Shown piece after piece: positions 14,456 to 22,692 of a stretch of DNA of 44,634 bases. The position numbers and the translations under genes are program-made. This stretch comes from Mycobacterium gordonae (GTDB taxonomy: Bacteria; Actinomycetota; Actinomycetes; Mycobacteriales; Mycobacteriaceae), in the NCBI RefSeq assembly GCF_002101675.1, contig NZ_LQOY01000229.1:1-44634 (forward strand), in the 5' to 3' direction. Within the stretch, counting starts at the first letter, position 1. Every line of letters starts with the position of its first letter. The notes under the pieces were generated by a model, which did no database searches, had not been told where the DNA came from, and saw only the letters and a program-made list of their open reading frames with translations.

Positions 14456-15457
14456 TTACTGCTGAAGCGTGGCGTGCGGGCTCTGTCCGTAGGTCTTGCG
14501 ATACAGGGCGGCGAACCTGCCGGTATGGGCGAAGCTCCACCGGTGTGCCACTTCACTGACGGTGGTGCTGGACCGGTCGCTGTTGATCAGTTCCTGATGT
14601 GCCCGGTGCAACCGGACGCGGCGCAGGTACTCGGTGGGCGTGGTGTCCAGGTGCTGCCGGAACAGGTACTGCACCGCGCGGGAGGTCATGCGCAGCGCGT
14701 CGGCGATGTCATTGACCCCGATGCCGTCACCGGCGTGGCGGTGAATGAACGAGATCGCGCCTTTGAGGGTCGGTGGCACCGACGGGTTGCGAAGCACGTC
14801 CTGGCCCTCGCTCATGTTGGATGGCCAACCCTCGAGCAATGCGGCACCGAGCAGCTGGGCCGCCGCATTGACCATCAACGGCTGCTGTGCGGTTTCGGCG
14901 TAGGAGAAGCTGGCGATCACGTAGTCCAGTGCCTGGCTCCAAGCCCGCGCAACGGCAGCCGAGCGGGGCCGGCAGTTGGCGAACCGGATCTGCTGAGGTA
15001 GTGGCCCGGTCTTGTCTGCCGCGACCTGCGTGAGATGCCGCAGATCCATCCGCACGACGTTGAACCGCGCCGTGTTGGCCTGGATAGCGCACGGTAGGCC
15101 TTCGGCGGCGATCACCGGGGTGTCCATCCTGTTCCCGGGGTCACCGGCCAGCGTCAGCGAGCCCGCTCGCGGGTGGATCACCAGAACCGCGTCGTGGGCG
15201 TGGATTTCGCAGCCAACCCGGCCCTCGATCAGCACCTCGTCGATGGTGACGGCGTCGGACTCGAAGCGTTGATGGGTGACCGACGAGCCACCGGTCAGGC
15301 TGCTGGTCCGCCAGCCTGGCTGGTATGCCTGGGCGAAAAACTTCCTGGCCGCCTCGGATTCGCCGGTATGGAACTTCGCGTATCGGACGGCGTCCGGCGC
15401 GCGTGTCTCCGCCGACCGGTCGGCGGTCTCCTCGGGGTGGTAAGGCGCGGTTGTCAT
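14456..15457 (-). CDS. AraC-family transcriptional regulator
   Basis: 333 residues. A large N-terminal ligand or activator domain (AraC_binding_2-like, about 30-220) is followed by the double helix-turn-helix at about 230-333: VNDIADALRMTSRAVQYLF, then EYLRRVRLHRAHQELINSD, then VSEVAHRWSFAHTGRFAALY with the typical ending YGQSPHATLQQ. It lies just downstream of a degenerate GT4 gene on the same strand, 14 bases from start to stop, so they may be co-transcribed. The regulated gene is unknown. Confidence 0.88.
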   Translation of the reverse strand: MTTAPYHPEETADRSAETRAPDAVRYAKFHTGESEAARKFFAQAYQPGWRTSSLTGGSSVTHQRFESDAVTIDEVLIEGRVGCEIHAHDAVLVIHPRAGSLTLAGDPGNRMDTPVIAAEGLPCAIQANTARFNVVRMDLRHLTQVAADKTGPLPQQIRFANCRPRSAAVARAWSQALDYVIASFSYAETAQQPLMVNAAAQLLGAALLEGWPSNMSEGQDVLRNPSVPPTLKGAISFIHRHAGDGIGVNDIADALRMTSRAVQYLFRQHLDTTPTEYLRRVRLHRAHQELINSDRSSTTVSEVAHRWSFAHTGRFAALYRKTYGQSPHATLQQ

Positions 15458-15470
15458 ATTTTTCGGTGTC

Positions 15471-16607
15471 CTAGGCTATGGCGCTGGTTTTCACGTGACT
15501 CGCCTGTTGATAGATGCTCAGCGCGTCTTGGGCGATCCGGTCCCAGGTGAAACGTGACATCGCCCGGGAACGACCGGCCGAACCCATGCTCTGGCGTGCA
15601 AAGCGTTGCTGCTGCATGCTTTTCAATGCGCCGGCCAGCTCATGCGGTCTGGTCGGGGACACCAGCAGGCCGGTGACATTCCCGATCACCGCGTCCCTCA
15701 GGGCGCCCACCGCCGTTCCCACCACTACGCGTCCGCTGGCCATGGCCTGTAACGCCGCGGTGGCGCGCGGGGCCAGCCGCGGGGTGCAGGCAACGACATC
15801 GGCGGACCAGAGCAACGGCGGAATATCCTCGGGCGCAACGCAACCCGCGAAGTGCACCCGGTTGCTCACCCCCAGCTCGGTGGCCATGCGCTTGAGCTTG
15901 GTCCGCTCCCTCTTGTTGCGGGCGTCGGTGGCCGACGTCTCGGCGATCACCAGCTCGCTGTCCGGCACGTGCGGTAACACCCGGATGGTTCTGTCAAAAC
16001 CATTGCAGGGCTGCAGGTTCGGCGCGCATTGCACTATGCGGTAGGTATCGTTGTTCACCCATTTGGGATCGGTACAGGTGTAGCGTTCGGCGTCGATTCC
16101 GGTCGACAGGACCGAGGTGCGGGCCCGGTTGCGACGCAATCTGGTCAGCACATCGAGTTCTTCGGTGCTGGCGCCCGTCACCCAGGCCGCGCTGCGAATC
16201 AGCAACGGTTCGAGGCGGGCGCGTTCGGAATCAACCTGCGGCGCCGCAGCCACACCTGAAGCCGCTGCGGCCAGACCGTAGAAACTCTGGACGGTAACCA
16301 GTTGGTTTCTGCGTGCCGCCAGCTGTGCGGCCAGGCCGCCCAGCCACCCGAAACTGTGCACGATGTCGGGTGGTTCGCTGGACCAATGTCGCGACAGCTC
16401 CGCCGCCCAATCGCCGACGAACGGCAACACCTTGGCCGGTGTTACCGGCGCGGACGGTCCGACACCCTCCCGCGGGTAGACCGTCACGGTGTGACCTTGG
16501 GCGACCAGCGCCGCGCAGAACCGGACGAACTCGTCCCCTATATCATTTCCGACGAGATCCGGGTAATCAGCACAGACGTCGTCGCCCCAGACAATGGCGA
16601 TCCTCAC
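15471..16607 (-). CDS. GT4-family glycosyltransferase-like protein with degenerate EX7E motif
   Basis: 378 residues with a GT-B fold like the GT at 21459. The N-terminal part is RIAIVWGDD...NDIGDEFVRFCAALVAQGHTV, and the C-terminal part has FAGCVAPEDIPPLLWSADVVACTPR. Where active relatives have EPFGIVPLE, this protein reads APRATAALQ at 279-287: the first Glu is Ala and the second is Gln. These glutamates contact the donor sugar-nucleotide, so the protein may be inactive or regulatory. I start it at the GTG at 16607 (VRIAIVWGDD), by analogy with MRIAMISEHANP in the paralogue; a longer in-frame start exists at 16655. Its companion downstream is the AraC gene. Confidence 0.75.
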   Translation of the reverse strand: MRIAIVWGDDVCADYPDLVGNDIGDEFVRFCAALVAQGHTVTVYPREGVGPSAPVTPAKVLPFVGDWAAELSRHWSSEPPDIVHSFGWLGGLAAQLAARRNQLVTVQSFYGLAAAASGVAAAPQVDSERARLEPLLIRSAAWVTGASTEELDVLTRLRRNRARTSVLSTGIDAERYTCTDPKWVNNDTYRIVQCAPNLQPCNGFDRTIRVLPHVPDSELVIAETSATDARNKRERTKLKRMATELGVSNRVHFAGCVAPEDIPPLLWSADVVACTPRLAPRATAALQAMASGRVVVGTAVGALRDAVIGNVTGLLVSPTRPHELAGALKSMQQQRFARQSMGSAGRSRAMSRFTWDRIAQDALSIYQQASHVKTSAIA

Positions 16608-16714
16608 GAGTGGTTGGGTTGCCTGGCCCGGTACCCCGCAAACGGCGCGGAGCAAGCGATTCGCTTACTGGACAGGGCGTGCGGAGGCCGGACGGGCCCT
16701 GAATCAGGCCGGCA

Positions 16715-18556
16715 TCAGCTCACGACTTCCATCAACAGCAGCGACCCGCCGACACCTCCGTCGGTGTCGGGAAACGGCGTGCACGTCACTCGCACCCGCG
16801 TTTGACGGCCACGCCTGTTGACCGCATCCACCACTATTTCGCCTGCGCTGTCGGGATTGACGAACGCTTGTCCGATCAGTGGCTGCACCGTTTCCACTGG
16901 CAAGCCGATATCCAGCGCGGACAGCTTCTTGCCGATCGTTTCATCGGATCGAAGGCCCCAGAGATCTTCACAGGCCCGGTTCCACACCACTACGCGCAGC
17001 TCGCGGTCCACCAGAATTAGTCCGCGCCGTACAGCGTTGATCAACGCATCGAGGAAATTCTTCGCCTCGTCGAGTTGACCGCTGCGTTCGCGTAACGCGT
17101 CGTTGGTGGTCTGCAACACGTCGTTGGTGGATTGCAGCTCCTCGTTCATCGTCTCGAGTTCTTCGTTGGTGGACTGCAACTCCTCGTTGGTGGTTTCCAA
17201 TTCCTCGACCGTCGACTGCAGCTCTTCGTTGGTGGTTTCGAGTTCTTCGTTGGTGGACTGCAGTTCTTCGTAGGCCGCTTCGAGTTGCCGATTGGTATGC
17301 ACGACCTTGTCGAGCAGGGTTCGGGTCGCGGTGACGTCGAAGAAGGCGATCGAAACGCCGAGCAGGCCGTTGTCGGCGTCGACGAGCGGATTGACGTGGA
17401 TTTCCAGCCACACCGTATCCATTGCCGGCCGTTGCCATTTGATGTCTGGGATGCGTGCCGGACGCCGCTCGACCTTGGCCTGCTCGAGGTAGAGGCGCAA
17501 TTCGACTGGGCGATAGGACACCTCGAGATCACGGAGCAATCGGCCGATGTCTCGCGCCGACACCCCCAGCAAGGTCTCGGCCTGCTGGTTGATCATCGCG
17601 ACGGTGTCCTCGCCGGTGACCACGATCTGAGCCACTGGGCTGGCGCGATAGGCAATCTCGCGCAATCTCGTCAGGTCCGACACGTCGCCCTGACGTTCGT
17701 AGAAAGCCACGGTGGGGTCCTGGCGGTCCAGCGTGTTGCGCGATCCGGCGGCCTTCACGAACAGCCGGTTTTCCAGGTTCAGCGGGGTGAACTTGTGGGT
17801 CTGGCTCAGCAGCATCTCGGCCCGCCCGAGGAACAGGATCCCATGCGGCGCCAGGGCAAAGTGCAAGCGGTTCAACACATTGCGCTGCGTCTCGGCATTC
17901 AGGTAGATCAGGGTGTTGCGGCAGACCAGCAGATCCACCCGCGAGATAGGTGCGTCCTTGACGAGGTCGTTGCGCCCGAAAATCACCGACCGGCGCAGGT
18001 CCGTGTGAAACACGTACCGGTCATCCACGCGCTCGAAATAGCGGTCCAGGAACTCCGGGGGCACCGACTCGACGGCCCTGGCGTCGTAGGACGCCAGGCG
18101 CGCCTGGCGAAGCGCGTCCTCGTCGATGTCGGTGGCGTAGATCTTGACGCGTTGCCGGAAGGCGTCGGCGCCCATCGCCTCGACCAGCAGCATGGTCAGC
18201 GAGTACGCCTCCTGTCCTGACGCGCAACCGGCACTCCACACCCGAACGGGGTCGTCGGGACCGCGGTTGGCCAGCAATCGCGGAATGACGTCGCTGGCTA
18301 CGAAGTCCCATGCCGGTGGGTCGCGGAAGAACGCGGTGACGTTGATCAGGATCGTGTTGAACAGCGCAGCGAACTCGTCGGAACTGGCCTGCAGCACGTC
18401 CAGGTAGTCCTCGAAGCTGACGCAGCCTGCTTGTTCCATCCGGTAGCGGACGCGACGCATGAGTGATGCCCGTTTGTAGCCGGTGAAGTCGAAGCCACGG
18501 GAATCGCGCAGGTAACGCAGCAGCGCTTCGAAAGACTCGTCAGTGGGGTCGTTCAT
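16715..18556 (-). CDS. CheR-type methyltransferase fused to two PAS domains through a coiled coil
   Basis: 613 residues. The CheR methyltransferase (about 1-275) has RVWSAGCASGQEAYSL (SAM binding, 105-120) and VDLLVCRNTLIYLN. A PAS domain follows at about 300-400, then a long heptad coiled coil (about 405-480) of repeated TNEELQS/ETTNEEL units, then a second PAS at about 485-605. This matches CheR-PAS hybrids found in bacteria without flagella. Mycobacteria are not chemotactic and no methyl-accepting receptor is encoded here. The CheB and STAS-kinase genes are next upstream on the same strand, so this is probably a sensory module that uses methylation or PAS ligands to feed a partner-switching kinase. 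Confidence 0.85.
   Translation of the reverse strand: MNDPTDESFEALLRYLRDSRGFDFTGYKRASLMRRVRYRMEQAGCVSFEDYLDVLQASSDEFAALFNTILINVTAFFRDPPAWDFVASDVIPRLLANRGPDDPVRVWSAGCASGQEAYSLTMLLVEAMGADAFRQRVKIYATDIDEDALRQARLASYDARAVESVPPEFLDRYFERVDDRYVFHTDLRRSVIFGRNDLVKDAPISRVDLLVCRNTLIYLNAETQRNVLNRLHFALAPHGILFLGRAEMLLSQTHKFTPLNLENRLFVKAAGSRNTLDRQDPTVAFYERQGDVSDLTRLREIAYRASPVAQIVVTGEDTVAMINQQAETLLGVSARDIGRLLRDLEVSYRPVELRLYLEQAKVERRPARIPDIKWQRPAMDTVWLEIHVNPLVDADNGLLGVSIAFFDVTATRTLLDKVVHTNRQLEAAYEELQSTNEELETTNEELQSTVEELETTNEELQSTNEELETMNEELQSTNDVLQTTNDALRERSGQLDEAKNFLDALINAVRRGLILVDRELRVVVWNRACEDLWGLRSDETIGKKLSALDIGLPVETVQPLIGQAFVNPDSAGEIVVDAVNRRGRQTRVRVTCTPFPDTDGGVGGSLLLMEVVS
17099..17270 (-). repeat. 21-base tandem repeats encoding the coiled coil of the CheR-PAS protein
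   Basis: About eight imperfect 21-base units of the type CTCCTCGTTGGTGGACTGCA encode seven-residue units such as TNEELQS and TNEELET. Unit number may vary between strains by slippage, which would change linker length in steps of one heptad. Confidence 0.75.
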
Positions 18557-18610
18557 CGAAGTGCCGTCCGTCTAGCGTTTGCCGAAGGATCTGAACACTA
18601 CCCGCGTGCG

Positions 18611-19378
18611 TCACAGTTCATTTTCGGATCCCACCAGTGCCCACACCGTCTTGCCCGACGATGTCGGCGTGCTGCCCCAGCGGCGGCAGAGAACCGAGAC
18701 GATGGCCAGGCCGGATACGACGTCCGCGCCGTGGCCGGTGTCTTCGTGGTGGGCCGCGGGAAGGTGGCTGCAATCCTCCACGGCGACAGTCACGGTGTCT
18801 TCACAGTTCTCCACGACCAGGACCGGTGCGCTGTCGGTGTGCTCCAGGACGTTCTCGATGAAGACGGTCGCGACGGTGCTCGCCACCGGTATCAATCGCT
18901 CGCACGACCACGCGGTGAGCCATTCTTCGATCATGGCGCGGGCCAGACCGATGCTGACCCGGCTGGACGGGAGCTCGGTGCGTCCCCGTCGGCGACTGTG
19001 CCGGGTGAAATCCGCGGCGGCGACAAGGGCGGCAGCACAGGTGGGGTGCACCGGGACGTATCGCGCCACGCCGCACTGGGCGATGGCCCGGCGGTGATGA
19101 ATGTCAGCGGAGACCAACAGGATCGGTACGTCCGGCCAGATGTTGACATGCCAGCGGGCGCTGGTGAATACCGACCAGGCGGACTGGCTCGGTACCGCCA
19201 ACCGATTGACGTCGACGATGACCGCTCTCGGCTCGTCCAGCGCCGCCTTGATCACGCTGTCGCGCAACCCGCGGTAGGTAGAACTGTCCAGCACGCCTAC
19301 CGCCCGCAGGATCGACGCGTCACCATGGCGGTCGGTGGCGATCAGGACGGCGGGGCTGGGATCAGCCAACTGCGTCAC
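18611..19378 (-). CDS. STAS-like domain fused to a serine-kinase (HATPase) domain
   Basis: 255 residues. The N-terminal half resembles a STAS domain (ILRAVGVLDSSTYRGLRDSV, then AVIVDVNRLAVPSQSAWSVF, about 20-115). The second half is a divergent GHKL/RsbW-type ATPase (STVATVFIENVLEHTDSAPVL with the N-box-like Glu and Asn, and a degenerate GADVVSGLAIVSVL G-box). Fusing the antagonist domain to the kinase is unusual and suggests internal regulation. The GTG start lies inside the 3' end of cheB (17-base overlap), so it is translated with CheB. CheR-PAS follows 54 bases downstream. The three genes probably form one stress-sensing unit. Confidence 0.72.
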   Translation of the reverse strand: MTQLADPSPAVLIATDRHGDASILRAVGVLDSSTYRGLRDSVIKAALDEPRAVIVDVNRLAVPSQSAWSVFTSARWHVNIWPDVPILLVSADIHHRRAIAQCGVARYVPVHPTCAAALVAAADFTRHSRRRGRTELPSSRVSIGLARAMIEEWLTAWSCERLIPVASTVATVFIENVLEHTDSAPVLVVENCEDTVTVAVEDCSHLPAAHHEDTGHGADVVSGLAIVSVLCRRWGSTPTSSGKTVWALVGSENEL

Positions 19379-20375
19379 CGTGGTTCGTGGTCAACGAACC
19401 GAGTCGCTCGCTGAGCACGGCCAGTGCCCGGTCCGCTTCGTCGGCGATCTGGGTATAGCGCCGGTGCATCAGGCCATGCCCCACCCGGTCAGCCAGCTTC
19501 CTGGCCAGGCCGGCCTTTTCCCGCAGGCTTCGTAGGGCCACCCAGAGCGCGGTTTCGACTTCGTCGTCGCGGGCGGCAAGTAGTGACTCGGGCGACCAGG
19601 CATGTCCGACCCGGCAGCGAAAGTGGTGATCCCCTAGTGCGGACAGCGACCCATTGCAGTCCGGACACGTATACCCAGACGCCGGACCCAAATCCGCGGC
19701 GTCGAACTGGGTGGCTAAATGCGAGGCCATGGCGATCCGGTTCTCCAGCTCCAACGTTATGTCCGGTTCGGTGTTCGTGCGGGTGGTGTCGCGCCGCGCC
19801 AGTTCTTTTAGCAAGGTTCCGACATCCGCGGCGCTGACCTGGTGATCGAGTACCCCCGCGGTGGCGGCGTTAGTCGGCATTGCGGGGAAGAGTGCGTCAT
19901 CCGGTGTCTGGCCGATCGTCACGCCGCCGCGGGCTTGGATCGTCCCGAGGCCCGACACCCCGTCATCGAGTACCCCGGAGAGCAGCACCCCGATGGCACG
20001 CGGACCGAAAGACAGGGCCACGGAACGAAACAACGCGTTGATTGCGGGCCGGTGTCCGTTCTCGGTCGGCCCGCGCGACAGCACTACCCGGTGGTCGTCG
20101 ACCAGCAGATGGTAGTCCGGGACCGCCACATAGATGTGCGCCGGTTCCAGTTCGGTGCCCTGCTCGGCGGTGACCGCCGGCAACGGACCGCGACGGTCGA
20201 CGATGCGCGCCAGGACGCTCGGCGCCGTGGGAGGCAGATGCAGGGTCACGAGAAACGCGTAGGGGAGATCGGCGGGCAGCCCTGCCGCCAATTGCGTCAG
20301 TGCTTCGACGCCTCCCGCAGACGCGCCGATCGCCACTACGCCGGCGAGGCCACCGCTTTCATTACTCACGCGCAT
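19362..20375 (-). CDS. CheB-type methylesterase with C-terminal zinc-ribbon, no receiver domain
   Basis: 337 residues. The catalytic domain (about 10-190) has Ser19 in AIGASAGGVEAL, His46 in LVTLHLPP and Asp138 in LLSGVLDDG, the CheB triad. It lacks the N-terminal response-regulator domain of classical CheB. A Cys-rich segment YTCPDCNGSLSAL...FRCRVGHAW (about 243-270) looks like a zinc ribbon, and a helical tail ends the protein. The ATG at 20375 lies 10 bases after the -10 of a consensus SigF-type promoter, so the mRNA is probably leaderless. It is the first gene of cheB, STAS-kinase, cheR-PAS. Confidence 0.86.
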   Translation of the reverse strand: MRVSNESGGLAGVVAIGASAGGVEALTQLAAGLPADLPYAFLVTLHLPPTAPSVLARIVDRRGPLPAVTAEQGTELEPAHIYVAVPDYHLLVDDHRVVLSRGPTENGHRPAINALFRSVALSFGPRAIGVLLSGVLDDGVSGLGTIQARGGVTIGQTPDDALFPAMPTNAATAGVLDHQVSAADVGTLLKELARRDTTRTNTEPDITLELENRIAMASHLATQFDAADLGPASGYTCPDCNGSLSALGDHHFRCRVGHAWSPESLLAARDDEVETALWVALRSLREKAGLARKLADRVGHGLMHRRYTQIADEADRALAVLSERLGSLTTNHGDAVG

Positions 20376-20385
20376 TGCACATGTC

Positions 20386-20410
20386 GTACCCGCTCAGAAC
20401 AAGGAAAAAC
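20386..20410 (-). promoter_or_regulatory. SigF/SigB-type promoter of the cheB operon
   Basis: Minus strand GTTT (20410-20407), 15-base spacer, GGGTAC (20391-20386): an exact consensus. It is back to back with the consensus promoter of the glycan cluster at 20426-20450. Confidence 0.78.
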
Positions 20411-20425
20411 TGGGCGAACAGAACC

Positions 20426-20450
20426 GTTTAGCGAATCACCTTTAGGGTAT
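20426..20450 (+). promoter_or_regulatory. SigF/SigB-type promoter of the glycan cluster
   Basis: GTTT at 20426-20429, 15-base spacer, GGGTAT at 20445-20450: an exact consensus. The ATG at 20461 follows 10 bases later, so the transcript is probably leaderless. Confidence 0.78.
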
Positions 20451-20460
20451 TTCGCTCGCC

Positions 20461-21441
20461 ATGCCCGAGGCTAGTGGCGCAGCGTCAACGATCAGGAACG
20501 TGCTGTTGTGGCACGTGCACGGCGCCTGGACACAGTCGTTCGTCTCGGGACGGCACCGCTACCTGATACCCGTGTCCGCCGAGGGCGGTGCCGACGGGCG
20601 GGGCCTGGCCGGGCGTCGCTGGCCGAACGCCGTCGAGATCCAACTCGATGAACTGGGCCGTCAGGACATCGATCTGGTGGTGCTGCAGAATCCGCACGAA
20701 TCGACGCTGCTGCACAGGTGGGCGGGACTGCGGGCCGGGGCCGACGTACCCGCGGTCTATGTCGAACACAACGCGCCGCGTCCGCACCCCGTAGCGAGCC
20801 GGCATCCGCTCGCCGACCGCGGCGACATCCCACTGGTGCATGTCACCGATTACAACCGGCTCATGTGGGATAACGGTCAAGCGCCCACCACCGTGATCGA
20901 CCACGGAATCGCCGATCCGGGCCAGCTGTACACCGGGGAAATCCTGCGCGCGGCAACGATGATCAACGAACCACAACGCCGCGGCCGGGTGGTGGGTACG
21001 GATCTGCTGGCGCCACTGTCACGGTACGGAGCCATCGATGTCTGGGGGATCGGCAGTGCGGCATTACGCGGTGACCGCGGCGCAGTGACCGGACGTGGCG
21101 ACGTCGCCACGCCCGAACTGTGGAACGAGGTGGCCCGTCGGCGGGTGTATCTGCACACCGCTCGCTGGACGTCGCTCGGCCTTTCGCTCATCGAGGCGAT
21201 GTTCCTCGGTATGCCGGTGGTGGCGGTGGGTTCGACCATGGCGCCGTTCGTGGTGCCCGGCGAAGCAGGCGTGGTCAGCGCGAACCTCGACAGGCTCGGG
21301 CTCGGGTTGCGCGACTTCCTCAATGACCATGCCAGGGCGCGGGCGGCGGGCAAAGCGGCGCGGGACTACGCCGTGGCCCGCTTCGGGCTCGGACGCTTCC
21401 TCGCCGAATGGGACGACGTTATCGAAAAGCAGTGCCGCTAA
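20461..21441 (+). CDS. GT4-like glycosyltransferase, first gene of the glycan cluster
   Basis: 326 residues with a GT-B arrangement. The start VLLWHVHGAWTQSFVSGRHRYLIPV is followed by a central VPAVYVEHNAPRPHP. The C-terminal half is WNEVARRRVYLHTARWTSLGLSLIEAMFLGMPVVAVGSTMAPFVV, which places a Glu (LIEAM) where GT4 enzymes have their second donor-contacting Glu. It would move a sugar from a nucleotide donor to an unknown acceptor in the cytoplasm. The ATG lies 10 bases behind a consensus stress promoter and has no ribosome binding site, consistent with leaderless translation. The second GT gene starts 17 bases downstream. Confidence 0.8.
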   Translation: MPEASGAASTIRNVLLWHVHGAWTQSFVSGRHRYLIPVSAEGGADGRGLAGRRWPNAVEIQLDELGRQDIDLVVLQNPHESTLLHRWAGLRAGADVPAVYVEHNAPRPHPVASRHPLADRGDIPLVHVTDYNRLMWDNGQAPTTVIDHGIADPGQLYTGEILRAATMINEPQRRGRVVGTDLLAPLSRYGAIDVWGIGSAALRGDRGAVTGRGDVATPELWNEVARRRVYLHTARWTSLGLSLIEAMFLGMPVVAVGSTMAPFVVPGEAGVVSANLDRLGLGLRDFLNDHARARAAGKAARDYAVARFGLGRFLAEWDDVIEKQCR

Positions 21442-21458
21442 CCACGAAAGGAGCCCGC

Positions 21459-22679
21459 ATGAGGATCGCCATGATCTCCGAGCATGCAAACCCTTTGGCG
21501 CACCTGGGGGGAGCGGACGCGGGTGGCCAGAATGTGCATGTCGCCGAGTTGTCGGCCGCCCTGGCCCGGCGGGGCCACGACGTCGTGGTGTACAGCCGGC
21601 GGGACGACCCCCGTCCGCCGGAGCGGGTGCAGACCGAGCAGGGCTACTGCGTCGTGCATGTGCCCGCCGGCCCGCCTCAGGTCCTTCCCAAAGATGCTCT
21701 GCTGCAATACATGTACGCCTTCTCCTATCACCTGCGCGTTGCCTGGGCCGAACAACCGCCTGACGTGGCGCACGCGCACTTCTGGATGTCCGGTGTGGCC
21801 ACTCAACGCGCGGCCCGACAGCGGCGAATTCCGACCGTGCTGACATTCCACGCGCTGGGATCCGTGAAGCGCCTGCATCAGGGCTGGCAAGACACCAGCC
21901 CGGACTGCCGGTTGAGGATGGAAGCCGACATCGCCCGAGGAGCGAACTGGGTCGCCGCGACCAGCACCGACGAGGTTTTCGAGTTGGCCAGAATGGGACG
22001 CGCCCCGGCCCGCACCTCGGTGGTGCCGTGCGGCGTCGACACGGATGCTTTCACCCCGGACGGCCGAAAAGCGCCCGGCGGCGAGCGTCCGCGTATCGTC
22101 TCGGTGGGGAGACTGGTGCAGCGCAAGGGATTTGACACCATTATCCGAGCCCTGCCCAGCATCCCGGCCGCCGAGTTGGTGATCGTCGGGGGCCCCGACC
22201 GCGCGGCGCTGGCCGAAGACGCGGAGGCCCAGCGGTTGAGCCGGCTGGCCGCGGACCTGGGCGTGGCCGACCGGGTGCGGCTACTCGGATCGGTCACCCG
22301 GGAGCAAATGCCCGCGATGTTGAGGTCCGCGGACCTGGTGGCCTGCACACCGTGGTACGAACCTTTCGGCATCGTGCCTCTCGAGGCCATGGCATGCGGA
22401 GCACCCGTGGTGGCAACGGCGGTCGGCGGAATACGCGACACCGTCGTCGACGACGTGACCGGCCGGCTGGTGCCGCCCAAGGACCCGGTGACGCTGGCCG
22501 AAGCGATCAACGAACTGCTGGCCGACCGGGCGCGGCGGCGGGCGCTGGGTACCGCCGGCCGGGGACGTGCCCGGGCCCGGTATACCTGGGATCGGGTGGC
22601 CGCCGACACTGAGCGAATTTACGAGAAGTTAGCGCCCGTCCGGCGCGGTATGGCCGCCCCCAGTAGTCGCTCGGGGTGA
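21459..22679 (+). CDS. GT4 glycosyltransferase (MshA/sucrose-phosphate-synthase-like)
   Basis: 406 residues. The N-terminal acceptor loop is MRIAMISEHANPLAHLGG with ADAGGQNVHVAELSAAL. The middle has HAHFWMSG, and the donor-binding block is GRLVQRKGFDTIIRALP. An intact EX7E motif is present in YEPFGIVPLEAMACGAPVV. AAAGGAG before the ATG at 21459 sets the start. The fold resembles MshA and trehalose/sucrose synthases, but its place in a heptose/carbamoyl cluster points to glycan assembly. The degenerate protein at 15471-16607 looks like a paralogue. Confidence 0.87.
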   Translation: MRIAMISEHANPLAHLGGADAGGQNVHVAELSAALARRGHDVVVYSRRDDPRPPERVQTEQGYCVVHVPAGPPQVLPKDALLQYMYAFSYHLRVAWAEQPPDVAHAHFWMSGVATQRAARQRRIPTVLTFHALGSVKRLHQGWQDTSPDCRLRMEADIARGANWVAATSTDEVFELARMGRAPARTSVVPCGVDTDAFTPDGRKAPGGERPRIVSVGRLVQRKGFDTIIRALPSIPAAELVIVGGPDRAALAEDAEAQRLSRLAADLGVADRVRLLGSVTREQMPAMLRSADLVACTPWYEPFGIVPLEAMACGAPVVATAVGGIRDTVVDDVTGRLVPPKDPVTLAEAINELLADRARRRALGTAGRGRARARYTWDRVAADTERIYEKLAPVRRGMAAPSSRSG

Positions 22680-22692
22680 GCGGTGTTGGCGA

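Noticed and set aside
16631..16636. GGGTAC box on the minus strand before the degenerate GT4 gene
   Set aside because: The only -35 candidate is GCTT at 17 bases spacing, and it lies 24 bases from the start; too weak to list with the others.
17132..18220. 362-residue plus-strand frame opposite the CheR gene
   Set aside because: Begins in the reverse of the heptad repeats (FVGGLQLLVGGFQFL) and mirrors the CheR-PAS gene; not a separate protein.
18598..18603. GGGTAG box on the minus strand before cheR-PAS
   Set aside because: No GTTT-like sequence at 14-17 bases upstream.
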